This document shows, piece after piece, positions 22,042 through 32,465 of a stretch of DNA of 32,750 bases. The DNA comes from Lobulomyces angularis. Taxonomy: Eukaryota; Chytridiomycota; Chytridiomycetes; Lobulomycetales; Lobulomycetaceae. The translations under genes and the position numbers were made by a program. The stretch is from contig JADHYX010000137.1 in NCBI GenBank assembly GCA_027604685.1, positions 18,849 to 51,598 of the forward strand, written 5' to 3'. The notes below the pieces were generated by a model. It did no database searches. It saw nothing but the letters and a program-made list of their open reading frames with translations, and was not told where the DNA came from. Every line of letters starts with the position of its first letter. The stretch's first letter is position 1.

Positions 22042-23764
22042 TTAGGTTTTATTTTTAGATCCAAATGGCCATGATAGTTTACTTGAAATAGATGAAATGC
22101 TGTTACTAATGGAAGGTGGTCTATCTGCAAAATTACAATAAAATTTTTTTTTTAAATAAAACAATCAATTGCAATAAAAACCTATGTTCTTAGCGCGACG
22201 GGGATCCAACCAAGTGGTAGTTTTATTTGCATGATTGACATAAAACTTTCTTTGAAAGTTATCAGTAAGCTCTTCCCAACCTTGTGGAAGAGGGTTAGAA
22301 TTAACTGAAGGTTGCGATACTGATTTAATTTTTGGAGTTTCCTTTGGTGGACACTTAACTTGAAGCGACTGATTTTGTGGTATCCGTAGTTGTTGTTGCA
22401 ATGTGAATTGTTGTTGTAAAGGCAATTGTTGTAATGGTTGTTGCAAAACTTCAGATGGTTGAAAAAATTGGGATGGTAAAAGTTGCTGCTGAAGAAGAAC
22501 AGGTGAAAACATTGAAGTATTGCTTACAGGAGAGGAGGTACTGGAGGCGGATGCACTAGTTGCTACTGGGATTGAAGAACTTACAGTTGCTATAAAAAAA
22601 AAATTAAAACTTTGTTGAACAGCTATTATCAGTAAATATTTACGTAGTTGGAAATTAGACAAATCAATAGAATTCATTCCTAAATTACTATTACCACAAA
22701 GATTTCCATTTGTTGAAACAGAATTATTGAAGTTAAAAGTTCCATTATTGTTAAGGCATAATTCTTGCTGCAATTTTTGAGTCAGTAAGAACAAAGGCAG
22801 AGATTTTTCGATTTCTGAAAGATTTGCATTGTTCATCAAAAACTCTTGTTGTTGCTTTTGAATATATATTTGAATTAAATTTTGTGATTGATTAATTAAC
22901 ACTTGATGTTCTAAAATTTGGGCCTTTAACTGATCTATTTCCTGTTGCTGTTTTGTTTGGTAATCCTGTGAACTCTGAAGTAATCGACCCAATGCCATTA
23001 TATGTTTAACAGCTAAACAATAAAATTAGAATTTAAAGTGAGAAAATTGCTTACTTTCTTTAATCAGCTGAGGAGTTGGGACTCTAAGTTTACCTTGCAA
23101 AGTGGGAATATATTCTTTTAATTCAGTTAAACTATCCTTAGTTTTAACTCGGGCATTTCTACTTCGCTCTATTTTCAATAATCTATTAATTTCATCCTGG
23201 CCAAGCGTAGAGCTCGCTTCCATCATTTCTTCATCCTGACCTTTGTCACTCACTTCATCACCGAACTTTAACGAAGACTGAAATGAATAGGCAGAGAGAG
23301 CGGAGGAATTACTATTTGTAGTAGATGATGAGGAGATGGAACCTAAAAAAGGAGTATATAAAAAGAAAAGAATAGAAAGGTAAAAAATTACCGTTGTCTT
23401 TCCCTGTTAAAATATTAAATTTAGAAATAAAGGCTTTCTTTTTTCCATTTTCTGTTTGCTTCACAGCAGTATTAATTAAACCCTTGAGTTTATTTTCATT
23501 TTGGATGACATCATAAGTAGGAGGTAATTTCATGTCAAAATTATCTTTAGAGCTAACAGAAGTTTTTATGGCGTTATTTGGGTTGTTAGATAGAATAGAA
23601 GCAGCAGAAACAAAACTACTTTTGTCGAAATCACCGTTAAATGAGTTATAGCTTTGTTGAAGTTGTTGAAGCTGTAAATGATTTGGAAGTAGGTTTAACG
23701 AAGGATAGGGGAAGGTAGAAGGACCAGTATCCTTTGGGTTGTCGACCATAATTTCGTCTTTCAT
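22042..23764 (-). CDS. bHLH plus WW-domain protein, putative transcription factor
   Basis: Five exons (23764-23392, 23342-23055, 23012-22644, 22589-22182, 22124-22042) join in frame to 506 residues. An N-terminal low-complexity region precedes a basic helix-loop-helix domain split by an intron. The basic part is about 178-192 with ERSRNAR (E183, R184 and R186 match the E-box-contacting E, R and R). Helix 1 is DSLTELKEYIP, the loop GKLRVPTPQ, and helix 2 LIKETVKHIMALGRLL. Helix 2 runs into a Gln-rich heptad-like helix (QEIDQLKAQILEHQ), suggesting a bHLH-zipper. After long Gln/Ser/Asn-rich stretches there is a WW domain (444-474): LPQGWEEL, RKFYVNHANKTTTWLDP, with W448, W470 and P473. It likely dimerises, binds E-box DNA and recruits PPxY partners. 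The pairing of the two domains is unusual as far as I know. Confidence 0.85.
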
Positions 23765-24358
23765 AATTTTTCAAATTTTTGATTTTAAATTTTTTTTTTT
23801 TTCTTAAAAACGCACAAAAAAAATGAGTTTCAAAATTCTGAAATGTTTGTGTAACAAAGAATGATTGGAATTCACTTTAAGAATTTATGAATTATTAACT
23901 GTTACACATAAAAAAAGGAATATTAGGAGGCGTGGCGTCAGTAGAGCTCGCCAGGCACTTCTACTCGCCCCAAAATTTTTTCTTGGCGATTTGTGTGCAT
24001 TCTGCAGGTTTAATAGCGTTATAAGAAAAAAGCGATGAATTCAATGCTGTGTATTAAGCCATTGGTATTAGAACCATTGTTAAAGTCAAAGTAGATAGAT
24101 ATTACAGAAAAGTTTTGCAAAAAAAATTTTTTAAATATTTCTTATATTCACTATTTTTAAGTGTTCTGAACTTCTCATTAAAATCAGGCAAAAAAAAAAT
24201 GTTCAATTCACCCTAATGAGTGTGTTTTGCGATATATCCTGAATTAGACGACACATACAAAAAAAAAGGATAAATTAATATTTAATAGAATAAATAAAAT
24301 GTGTATTTTTTTTTATTGCTATAAATATTAATTTGTATGCTAGTTGTTATAAAAGTTT
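23765..24358. other. 5' flank of the bHLH/WW gene and 3' flank of ENPP
   Basis: Mostly AT-rich without a gene, apart from a locally GC-rich patch with a hairpin at 23934-23969 (listed separately). That patch is the only strongly GC-rich stretch in this part of the window. Confidence 0.45.
23934..23969. promoter_or_regulatory. GC-rich hairpin upstream of the bHLH/WW gene
   Basis: GGCG-TC-AGTAGA (23934-23945) can pair with TCTACT-CGCC (23960-23969), giving 10 base pairs with a 2-nt bulge and a 14-nt loop. It lies about 170-205 bp upstream of the bHLH/WW start codon. It could be a promoter element, a structured 5' leader or chance; no RNA family is recognised. Confidence 0.3.
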
Positions 24359-26502
24359 TCAAGTATTTTGCAAAATTTTACTTGTTGAAAAAAATGCTGT
24401 CGAATTATTTGGAGCCGCTGGGATAGATAAAATATTGCACAACATTTCGTAAATTTCAAGATTCTTAAATCCTTCAAGAACAACATTTTTAGGAAAACTA
24501 GGGCCTAAACCAACATTGAAACTTAACAACAACAATTTTAGATTATTGTTTTTTTTTTACCATTTGCTATAAACATTGCATGCATATCAGGCATCTCTGG
24601 GTTAAACCCATGCTGACCTTCCAAACAATAAGTGAGCTGATTTTAAGTTATATATTCAAAAGTGTACCTTTTGGTTCTAGGTCAACTGTAAACTGATTTT
24701 TGGTAAAAACAAAGCCAAATTCAGCGACTATCAAAATTGGAGGAATTCTTAGAGTATTTTGATAATGAAACTTCTCAGGAAATTCTCCTTTCATGTATAT
24801 TTTGGTTTTTTCCAAACGTAGATTTTTAAATTCATTATAAACCCATACAATGTCTACAAAAAAGAGATATCAGCAGATTTCTTAACAAAGTATCTTACCA
24901 TTATCATTATGAGGATAAATTAGTAAGAAACAATGGTTATCAACAGCATAAAATAAACTGGTGTTTACCTTTAAAAATATTTCCTCTAAAAATATCTAAT
25001 AATATTATTTTCAAATCAAAAAAATCTTACATAGTTTCCTGTTGTATCTGTCATGCCATGATCACTACATTTTTCATTAAAAACCATTGATTTCAAAAAT
25101 GCGGATGCTTACCTTACTATTATTAAATCTACATTTTCTCTAATGCCTCTATATTTTAATCCATCTAAAAGGTAATTAATTTCTTTATCAACTAACGCCA
25201 AATTGTCCTTTACCTGTTGCAGTAAAAAAAAAATTAAAGATACAGCAACAATGCCTAAAATATTACCAACTGTGATTCAGGACCAGAAGTATGCCCCGCT
25301 GAATCAACTTCTGGTATGTAAAGGGTAATTAATCTCGGGAAATCAGGTAAGTCTAACCAGCTAAATATTTTATCTATTTTAGTATGTAAATCCATATATG
25401 AAAACTTTTCGTAAATGGATGGTCTGAAACCTTGAATTTCAGCTTCAGAGCCTAAATTAAGTTACATTTTAGAATTTGTAAATAATATTAATTAATAACC
25501 TGGCCACATGCAAGTTGCACTTCGCACATTATTCTTTTCTGCTGTTATCCATATAGGCTCACCTAGCCACCTAACAATGGAAAAAAAGAATTATACGTCA
25601 TTGCAACATCAGTTTTTTACCACTTTGAATTGTTGGCATCAAGAGGGTTCTAAAATTGAAATTAATTTAGAAACAAAAATAAAAATTAATATTATTACCG
25701 TATAGGTAAATACCGAATTGTCACTGGTATCATAAAAGACATTAGCCTATTTGAAAATTTTAAAAGTGAAACAAAGTGAAACAACTTACAATAATTCCTA
25801 AACAAAAAAAAAGGTTTTAAAAACAATTTTTTTATTAAACTCTTTAATGTAAAAAAACTTACCGTGAGATTCTGGATATAGGCCAGTCACCAACCTTTTA
25901 AATGTTTTACATTTTTTTTGATGAACATTTTCTATGATTTATATTTGTTATATTCTTACGAAAAGTGATTAGGAAAAGTAGATGAAGGATAAACAGGTTC
26001 CATAAACTTTGCTCTGACACCTACAAAACAGTTATTATTACAAATTTCTTAAGTTAGAAGTTTTACCGTTAGCAGCTAAACTAGATATTGTTGGAGTTAC
26101 GTTGAAGTTAAGATAACGAGGAGTAAAGGAATCTATTGAAATCAACATCACAATCTTGTCTTTTACAGTGTTATTTTGCTTAAACAAAAAAGAGAAAATA
26201 GATATAAGCAGGAGTATGCACAGAGCATAAGTTAAAAACTTTCTTATGTAAAAAAACTTATTTTTGTTGTTTTTCCTTGTTGAAAATTGAGATTTAATTA
26301 GCCTCAAAGTTTCGTCGCTGTGTTGATCAAATTCGTCGTCATCGTCAAGTAACTTTGAATGTGAACCTATGATGACAGTAGAGTGATTATTATGCAAAAT
26401 TGATTTTGAGGTTAAATTTATGCTATCATAATTGGCCATTACTTTAGAAAAATTAGGGTTTTTATGGTTTTTTTTTGCATTTGGAATTAGGTATTCCAGC
26501 AT
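24359..26502 (-). CDS. Ectonucleotide pyrophosphatase/phosphodiesterase (ENPP/NPP)
   Basis: Fourteen exons join in frame to 496 residues: 26502-26067, 26020-25960, 25894-25863, 25797-25790, 25746-25699, 25649-25621, 25570-25500, 25451-25267, 25213-25113, 25064-25031, 24995-24899, 24853-24668, 24617-24561, 24504-24359. It is a type II membrane protein: a cytosolic tail of about 83 residues, one TM helix (about 84-107), then the catalytic domain outside or in the lumen. All catalytic residues are present: metal ligand D124 (ISIDSF), nucleophile T160 (YPSSTFPNHFS), D278 and H282 (DSAGHTSGP), D325 and H326 (SDHGMTD), H432 (QHGFNPEM). Other family marks are PESHGI and KWWLGEPIW. NPP enzymes hydrolyse nucleotide pyrophosphate and phosphodiester bonds, often for phosphate scavenging or glycan and lipid substrates. 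The subclass is not clear. Exon 4 is an 8-nt micro-exon. The gene ends in TGA, unlike all others here. Confidence 0.93.
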
Positions 26503-26567
26503 TATCTTTCTGAACTTTAATTAAAGAGTATCTATAAATACGTGAAAATAAATTGCAATAAAATTTA
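26503..26567. promoter_or_regulatory. 65-bp divergent spacer between ENPP and a Fanzor copy, with TATA box
   Basis: CTATAAATA at 26532-26540 lies 27 nt before the Fanzor ATG (26568). The same CTATAAATA sits 43 nt before an ATG at the third Fanzor copy (32418-32426). The element thus seems to have brought its own promoter right up to the ENPP start. Confidence 0.5.
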
Positions 26568-28335
26568 ATGACTGAAAAAAAACGTTCCACAAATAAAACT
26601 AATTTTAACAAATCATTTAAAGGAACTGAAAATCAACTTAACAGTGTGAAAACATAAAAATTTAATGTTAATCGATTAACCGTACATACTACCCTTTTTG
26701 TAAAATGGTATCTACTCAACACTAAGGATGTTAATAAACATACTATTACTAATAAAGATTTTCAAGTTACACTTTTCTTGCTGAGTAAACACACAGTAAG
26801 CAATAATAATAAAGAAGAAAGAATGGCTATCGTTAATAGATTTTTACCACACATTTTCAGTTAAAAAAACACTGTATTATACAATATTCAAGAAATAAAA
26901 AATATTCAACAATTAGTCATTTATGCTTCGAATGTTTTCAACAAACTATTTAGTGAATGTACAAAAACCCTTTATTCATAAAGTAAAGAAAATTACTTCA
27001 ACAGTGATAATTAAAAAACTAAAATTTAAAGGAATATTCAAAGAATTCATCAAAATTTTACAAGAGCGTAATAGAAATGTTCCAGTATACATTTTTGGTT
27101 ATATTAATATTTCAAACTGGTACGATTTGCAAATTGCTACTGAAATAAAAGATTTACTACCTACTGGCATTCACATTGAAGGTTTATCTTATGATTTAGT
27201 TGCTCGAACTGAAAAATATTTCGGAACCTTATTTCAAGTTATGTAAAGTATATTAGAAATACGATTTGAAATTATTTAACATTACTCCCTTATCAGCATC
27301 ATAAATACCACGACATATAATCATTGACACTAAAATATTAGTGGAAAACATTTTAAATTTAAGAAGAACAAAAGAATATACATTAAAATCAGAAAATGAT
27401 AAAGTATGGGATGTTGTTTTTAAACTGACATTAAAGCTGTTAGAGCCAGAAACAATATGAGCTTCAATGGAATGATTCAAACCGATGGAGTTTCAATTAT
27501 TGTTTTATTGTCTTCACCTTAACCTCAAAGATGAAAATAATATGTACCAAGAGGAAAAAACCTGAAAAAACTGAATACTTTCAAGACTACCTTGACGATT
27601 TAAGTTGCAATAAAGTTTTTATAGATCCAAATAAAAGAGATTCATTGTATTGTCTTGGAAGTAATGGAAAAAAAGTTAAGGTATACGCAAATGCAGGGCA
27701 GAAAGGAAAGTGGATTAAACTTACCGTATTATTTAGGAGAAAGTTTCAAGTCAAATTGTAGATCAATCCATAGATTTTAAACTAAAAAAACCTTAAATAG
27801 AGAAAAATGGAATTGTTACATGAGAGATTTTTTTATCAAGTTTTACAAGAATGAAAAAGTATTTCTGGACAATCAATTTTTAGAAAATTAAATTGAATAC
27901 ATTACCCAAAAATCTGAAAATAAATTTATTAAAAATGTAAAAAAAAAATGTGGTAGTGAAGAAAATACTACGATGATCATTGGGGATTGATCAAAAACAA
28001 GCATGTTATCAAGCTCCAACAAAAGGAAAGTGTAGAAGCATGTTTAAAAAGGCAGGTTTTGATGTGTTTTTGTGCAACGAATACAAACATCTTCAATTTG
28101 TCCAGATTGCAAAGAAAGATCTGTAAAAACTATTAAATATAGAATATCACCGAGACCTTGGGTAAGGAGATTTTAAAAAGTACATGGGTTGTTGCGCTGT
28201 AAAAGTGAAATTTGTCAGTTACTGAATGGAAAAGAAAGATTATGGAAAAGAGATGATGTTGCAACTTTGAATATGAAATCAGTTGTTGAAGGTTATGTAG
28301 CGGATGGTTTTAGACCAAAACATCTTTGTAAGTAA
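26568..28335 (+). pseudogene. Decayed Fanzor (TnpB-like, RNA-guided nuclease family) gene
   Basis: A near full-length relic, broken by several stops and frameshifts. In order: ATG 26568 with NRLTVHTT (26670-26693) after an in-frame TAA at 26655; an N-terminal segment ending FGTLFQVM (27244); the IPRHIIIDTKILVENIL block (about 27310); the family motif FNGMIQTDGVSIIVL (27463 on); RuvC-I VFIDPNKRDSLYC with D at 27624; a GD-stop-SKTSM segment where the expected Trp is a TGA (about 27986); the E of LCNEYK at 28079; TSSICPDC zinc-ribbon start (CPDC 28099-28110) one frame over; LLRCKSEIC; and RuvC-III LWKRDDVATLNM with D at 28252, ending GFRPKHLCK. Fanzor nucleases are transposon-encoded and guided by RNA. 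Here the D, E and D residues remain legible, but no single frame can make a protein. I did not reconstruct a repaired sequence. Confidence 0.85.
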
Positions 28336-28440
28336 TATAGAACTTTTTACAATATTGTTTTCACTGCGTTAATATTTAAATATATGAATTGGTGTTTGTT
28401 GTATAAATTTTTTGAATATTGATTTTAAGAATTGACGTTC
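28336..28440 (+). other. Fanzor 3' flank shared with the inverted copy (candidate guide RNA or element end)
   Basis: The non-coding bases after the Fanzor stop match the flank of the inverted fragment read on the other strand (28545 down to about 28441): TTCACTGCGTTAATATTTAAA against TTCACTATGTTAATATTTAAA, then similar GTGTTTGTTGT and GTGTCTGTTGT. Fanzor guide RNAs come from the 3' end and flank of the gene, so this is where one would expect it (inference). The inverted copy carries a perfect palindrome, CATAGTGAACACTATG, at 28517-28532. Confidence 0.4.
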
Positions 28441-28545
28441 AGAAAATAATGCCCAAGCACCATATTAATAAATTCAAAAAACACAACAGACACTAATTTA
28501 TGAATTTAAATATTAACATAGTGAACACTATGTCGAAAAAACAAA

Positions 28546-28845
28546 TTATTTACAAAGATGTTTTGGTCTACCATCATTAATTATATCGATTTTCCATTCA
28601 AATTGCTACATGATTCCAGTTTCATAACCTATTCTTTTGATTAGGGGTATTGGTTAATTACACTTTTGCAGCGCAACATTCCATGTACTTTTTCAAATTT
28701 TTTTTTCATCTCTGTTGGGCAGCTTGAAGATATCAAATGTTTAATGCATAGAATTACATCAAAAACCCGCCTTTCTAAACATCTTTCTGAACCCGGAACT
28801 CTTTGTTTCATACTTTTTGTTGACCAAAATACTAAAATAACTGTT
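28546..28845 (-). pseudogene. Inverted Fanzor C-terminal fragment
   Basis: On the minus strand this reads FWSTKSMKQ (with the Trp that the other copy lost), FDVILC, SSSCP, EKVHGMLRCKSV, then after a break GRPKHLCK and TAA (28548-28546). These line up with the last third of the Fanzor relic at 26568-28335 (SKTSM, FDVFLCNEY, SSICP, KVHGLLRCKSE, RPKHLCK). It lacks the second and later zinc-ribbon segments and the RuvC-III block, so it is truncated internally. It sits tail-to-tail with that relic around a centre near 28440. Confidence 0.8.
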
Positions 28846-28848
28846 GTA

Positions 28849-29566
28849 TGTAAAAAATTTTATTGAAATTAAATTTTTTTATTTAGTTAAAGTTACCAAA
28901 GAAATAATGGGAAAGATTGAATTAAGATAGAACCTAAAAAATTCAGAGGATTTGAATTTAAAAGAATTTTTATTTATTAATAAAGAAAAGCAAAGTAAAA
29001 TCCAAATAAAATATGAAACATTTTTAAATCCCTTTTTTTAATATTTTTTTTTATTTTTTCATTCAGATTTTAAAAATTGAAACTGAAAGATAAATGGCGA
29101 ACTTCAAAAAAAGAAACAACCATAATCAATGATGAGAGGTAAAATAAAAATATTGCCTTAAAATATTCTTTTTAATTTAATTTTTTTTTTTTTTTAGCAA
29201 TAAAAAGAATTTAATTGAAGTAAAACTGTAAATGTAAATCTGGTTATAAAAATAAAATTATACACCAAAATTTTTTTTTTTAATTTTTTAATCTTTTTTT
29301 TTTTTTGGTGGATTCTTTATTATAAGACATCCGTAAATTTTTTAAAAGGTTACAATAAAATTTTATTGCATTTTTCCACCGAAATTGATGGCGAAAGTAG
29401 TTGTATGGCAGTAGATTAGATCAGTAATGTGGGAATTAAAGATGTTTGTTTTATATTAAATATATTATTATACACTTTAAATTATAATGCAATCAAGAGA
29501 TATCAAGTAAAAAGTTTGTCGCTGCTTATATCATCAGCAATACAAATAACTGTATTCTAGGTAATT
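28849..29566. other. Intergenic, no recognised gene
   Basis: AT-rich stretch between the Fanzor fragment and the RING-H2 gene. One GTAAAA...T-tract...TAG intron-like pattern is seen near 29140-29200, but its flanking frames are short and unrecognised. Confidence 0.45.
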
Positions 29567-30650
29567 TTATGCATCAGAATTTATTGCTTCAACAATACAT
29601 CTAGAAAAAAAAAATTAAATAATGATATCAAAATGTAAGGATTTCATACAAAGGACATGTTTTATGGCCACCAATCGATTCTTCGCCTTTGCCTACCAAC
29701 CAGGAGTCAACACAGTCCTGCATTCACAAAAAGACTATTAAAAAACCAGTATTTTTTCTTTTACCTTATGAAAAACATGTTTGCACTGCAGTTCTCTCAA
29801 TTTTTCCCCTTTTTCAAAATCACACTGGCAAATAATGCACATATATTGAGAATCTGTAAAATTATTATCCAAATCACGTTTCTGATTTAAGGAATTGCTC
29901 TCCTCTTAAAAAAAAATTAATGACTAACAATAAAAGTAATCTTACCTGCATCTTCCTGTCCCCGCTCTAAGTCACTAGGGATAACAATTTTACTACTCGA
30001 TGCATTCCAGGTAAAAGTTCTTAACTTTTCTAGATCTTCCTGTTTAAACCCGCGCGTAATGGGTTGTGCAAATTCCATTGCTTGTTGGGCGAGGTTGTTA
30101 AATCTATTAGGAAACAAAATAAGCAAGGCAAAGACTGAAACAAATAGTAGAATCAATAGTCCAAATATGCAATAAACATTGATGACATCATAAAATGCCA
30201 GCCAGTAGAATCTTGGATTCAAATCTCTACAAACTGCAGATGGTCCAAATACCAAATACTGTCCATATATCCACCAAATGAATTGAAACAAATCAAAACA
30301 ATTCCAAAAAAAATTATTTTTAAAGTACATGTTATGGTTTGAGAAATGATATATTAATATGTTTTTTATAAAATTGAATATGCACGAAACAATTTCACCA
30401 TAAAAAAAATTTCTCAACTCCATACCTGACATTAGTTTAGTTTGTGCATATTATATAAAAATACTTACAGGAAGAGTCTTTATTGATAGCAGCAAGAATT
30501 AAGAAAACCACGTGAATAGTGAGATGAGCTGTATCTAAAATGTAGTATGAAAGTCGTTAAAAAAAATAGTCTATACTGAATCATACTGAAAAATGCGATT
30601 AGTGCAGTTTTTAGTTTTGACTGTGGTGTAGGAGGATTTGGGTTATTCAT
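29567..30650 (-). CDS. Membrane RING-H2 E3 ubiquitin ligase
   Basis: Six exons (30650-30587, 30534-30469, 30425-29946, 29904-29765, 29717-29650, 29600-29567) join in frame to 283 residues. The N-terminal half has about four hydrophobic segments (TALIAFFNTAHLTIHVVFLI near 15-34; a region around 55-75; CFDLFQFIWWIYGQYLVFG; a long helix VYCIFGLLILLFVSVFALLI). A cytosolic linker and a C-terminal RING follow, with a complete C3H2C3 set: C226, C229, C244, H246, H249, C252, C271, C274 (CIIC, CKHVFH, CVDSWL, CPLC). The last cysteine is encoded in the 34-nt final exon, so a single-ORF reading would appear to lack it. RING-H2 domains recruit E2 enzymes; multi-pass members often act in ER or endosomal protein quality control. 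The substrate is unknown. Confidence 0.9.
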
Positions 30651-31333
30651 ATGGAAAAGAATTCGTTAAAAAAAAGAGATAAAAAGAGATTTTTTGGATA
30701 GAAAATTTACGAAAATAAGTGGATGCGCCAATTTAAAGCACTAAAATTGAAATGGTACTGCTTTCCTAGTGAAATTCCTCATTCTGGAGATAGGCGAACG
30801 TTCTATCGATACAAACAAAGCAAACTGTACCGTCAAATAATAATTCCACCTTGACTGTGGTAGCGGTGTGCAATAACAACAATAAATCAGTCACACTGAG
30901 AATTAATGAAACCAAAACCGAAAAAAACTATGATACATGGTCTGCTATTGGTGGTGGTGTCGTTGGAAGGTGGTCAATTGTTGTCAGTGGGGTGAAGATC
31001 CCGAACTTAGATATAAGTCTAGGTTATTCATGACAATCCTCCATCCAAAGGAGAAGATTGAATTTTGATAAGATTTATTGTAATAAAAAGTTATTGGATG
31101 TGTTCCTTTTAAGATTTTACATCCTATGTTGACTGCTTGATGGGAGGAATTTATGAAAAAATTAGAATTCTTAACAAAAATTAACTTAATATATTTTTAT
31201 TCTAATTTCATAGTTATATTCATTAAAACAGCAAATATATTCATTTATACAAGTTTTTTTAATATAACAAATTTGAAAATAATCTAATAAACTTCTCTAC
31301 CTTTCCTCTTCTCTGTAAAACCCTTTTATATTT
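30651..31333. other. Intergenic with two short unexplained reading frames
   Basis: ATG 30722 opens 43 codons ending before TGA 30851 and contains HSGDRRTFYRYKQSKLYR, a basic, plausible-looking stretch. Another frame from about 30851 continues 60 codons to 31033 (WSAIGGGVVGRWSIVVSG). The two meet almost exactly at the stop, which could mean a frameshifted relic. Neither is recognised. 31040-31333 is AT-rich without features. Confidence 0.3.
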
Positions 31334-32291
31334 TCACTTGTTAATTTCTACAAGATTCTTTAACAATAAATCTACTTCCTGTTCAGTTCTTGACCTTAAT
31401 TCTTTTCCTGCATTTGATAAAGAATATGTGTTTCTAATATTTGTTTTTATTGTCCCGAAAGCTAATTTAATAGGAATAAAATATTTTCCTTGAGATGGTA
31501 AAAACAAAACTCTAGCCCTTTTGATTCAATTAATTCTTTAGCTTCTGGATTATAATGTTGCTTTTTAGCATTTAAACATTTACCAGCTCTTCCAGACGAT
31601 CCCACAATACTGCTTCTCTTCTTTTAAATTTTTTACTAACACATTTTTAACATAATTCAAAAAATTTGGATCTCTCGCATTTTCAACAAAAAGTAATGGA
31701 TCATGAATATTCCTTCTAATCTAACGGAAAGATATAAGGTCCATCTTTTACCGTGACGTTTGCGAGGTCTAGAAACTCGTTTTCCCTTTAAACTAAGACC
31801 TCGAGATGGTGCTTCATCATAGACAAAACTTTCATCCATGTAAACTCTTTTTTCTTGTAGTATATCGAATTTCTTCCAAGTAATTTCTAGTTTCATCCTG
31901 TACTCTTTCATTTAGATAATTTTCTGGTTCATCTGAGATTTTTTTTCTTGTAAAATTTTATTATTGAGGATAGGTTGTCACAGTTTGAGGTTTAACTTTG
32001 TGATTCAAATAAGCTGAACCTTGTTCATTTGTTGCAGTTGGATTTGATAATAGAATTGAAATAAATGCTGTTTTTTATTTTTGTCAAGTTTTTTAATGGC
32101 TTGACATTTATAATTGTATCCCATTGTTTTCTCCAAGTAAAAAAGTAGTTCGAGATATTTTAAAATTTTTAAGTATAGTTGAAATGGAATCACCTTCTCG
32201 AAAAGCATATAATGCAGCAAATTTAACATTTTCAGAATGATGTTTTTATTTGTTTTTTGATGATATCTTGAGAAAGAGATGAGTTAAACAT
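31334..32291 (-). pseudogene. Broken Tc1/mariner-IS630 superfamily transposase
   Basis: The minus strand from ATG 32291 carries an N-terminal helix-turn-helix (FREGDSISTILKNFKISRTT, about 32195-32140) typical of the DNA-binding domain of this superfamily. After frameshifts comes the DDE domain from 31911 downward: VYMDESFVYDEAPSRGLSLK with the first catalytic D, then KGKRVSRPRKRHGKRWTLYL. Further on, in another frame, RVLFLPSQGKYFIPIKLAFG corresponds to the usual LPPYSPxxNPIE segment; here the catalytic E is a lysine (IPIK). With several frameshifts and this change it cannot be active. No terminal inverted repeats with TA duplication were found by eye. It lies between two Fanzor copies and head-to-head with the right-hand one. 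Confidence 0.75.
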
Positions 32292-32417
32292 TTTTTGAAA
32301 TGATATAGACTCTGAAGTTACACAAAAACTTTATAGTGCTTGCGCATTATCTTTTTGAACATATAAAAAATAGTAACGAAAATAGTTTATTTCACACCAA
32401 AAATTCTTAGAAAAAAA

Positions 32418-32426
32418 CTATAAATA
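32418..32426 (+). promoter_or_regulatory. TATA box of the right-edge Fanzor copy
   Basis: CTATAAATA, identical to the element upstream of the relic at 26568. It lies 43 nt before ATG 32470. Confidence 0.45.
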
Positions 32427-32465
32427 GAGAGTAAAGTAAATATTTTTTACGTGATCATTTAAATA

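Noticed and set aside
27253..27480. 75-codon minus-strand ORF
   Set aside because: It is antisense to the Fanzor relic; the plus strand shows the IPRHIIIDT and TDGVS motifs.
28666..28866. 66-codon plus-strand ORF
   Set aside because: It is antisense to the inverted Fanzor fragment, whose minus-strand motifs (LRCKS, SSSCP) explain the sequence.
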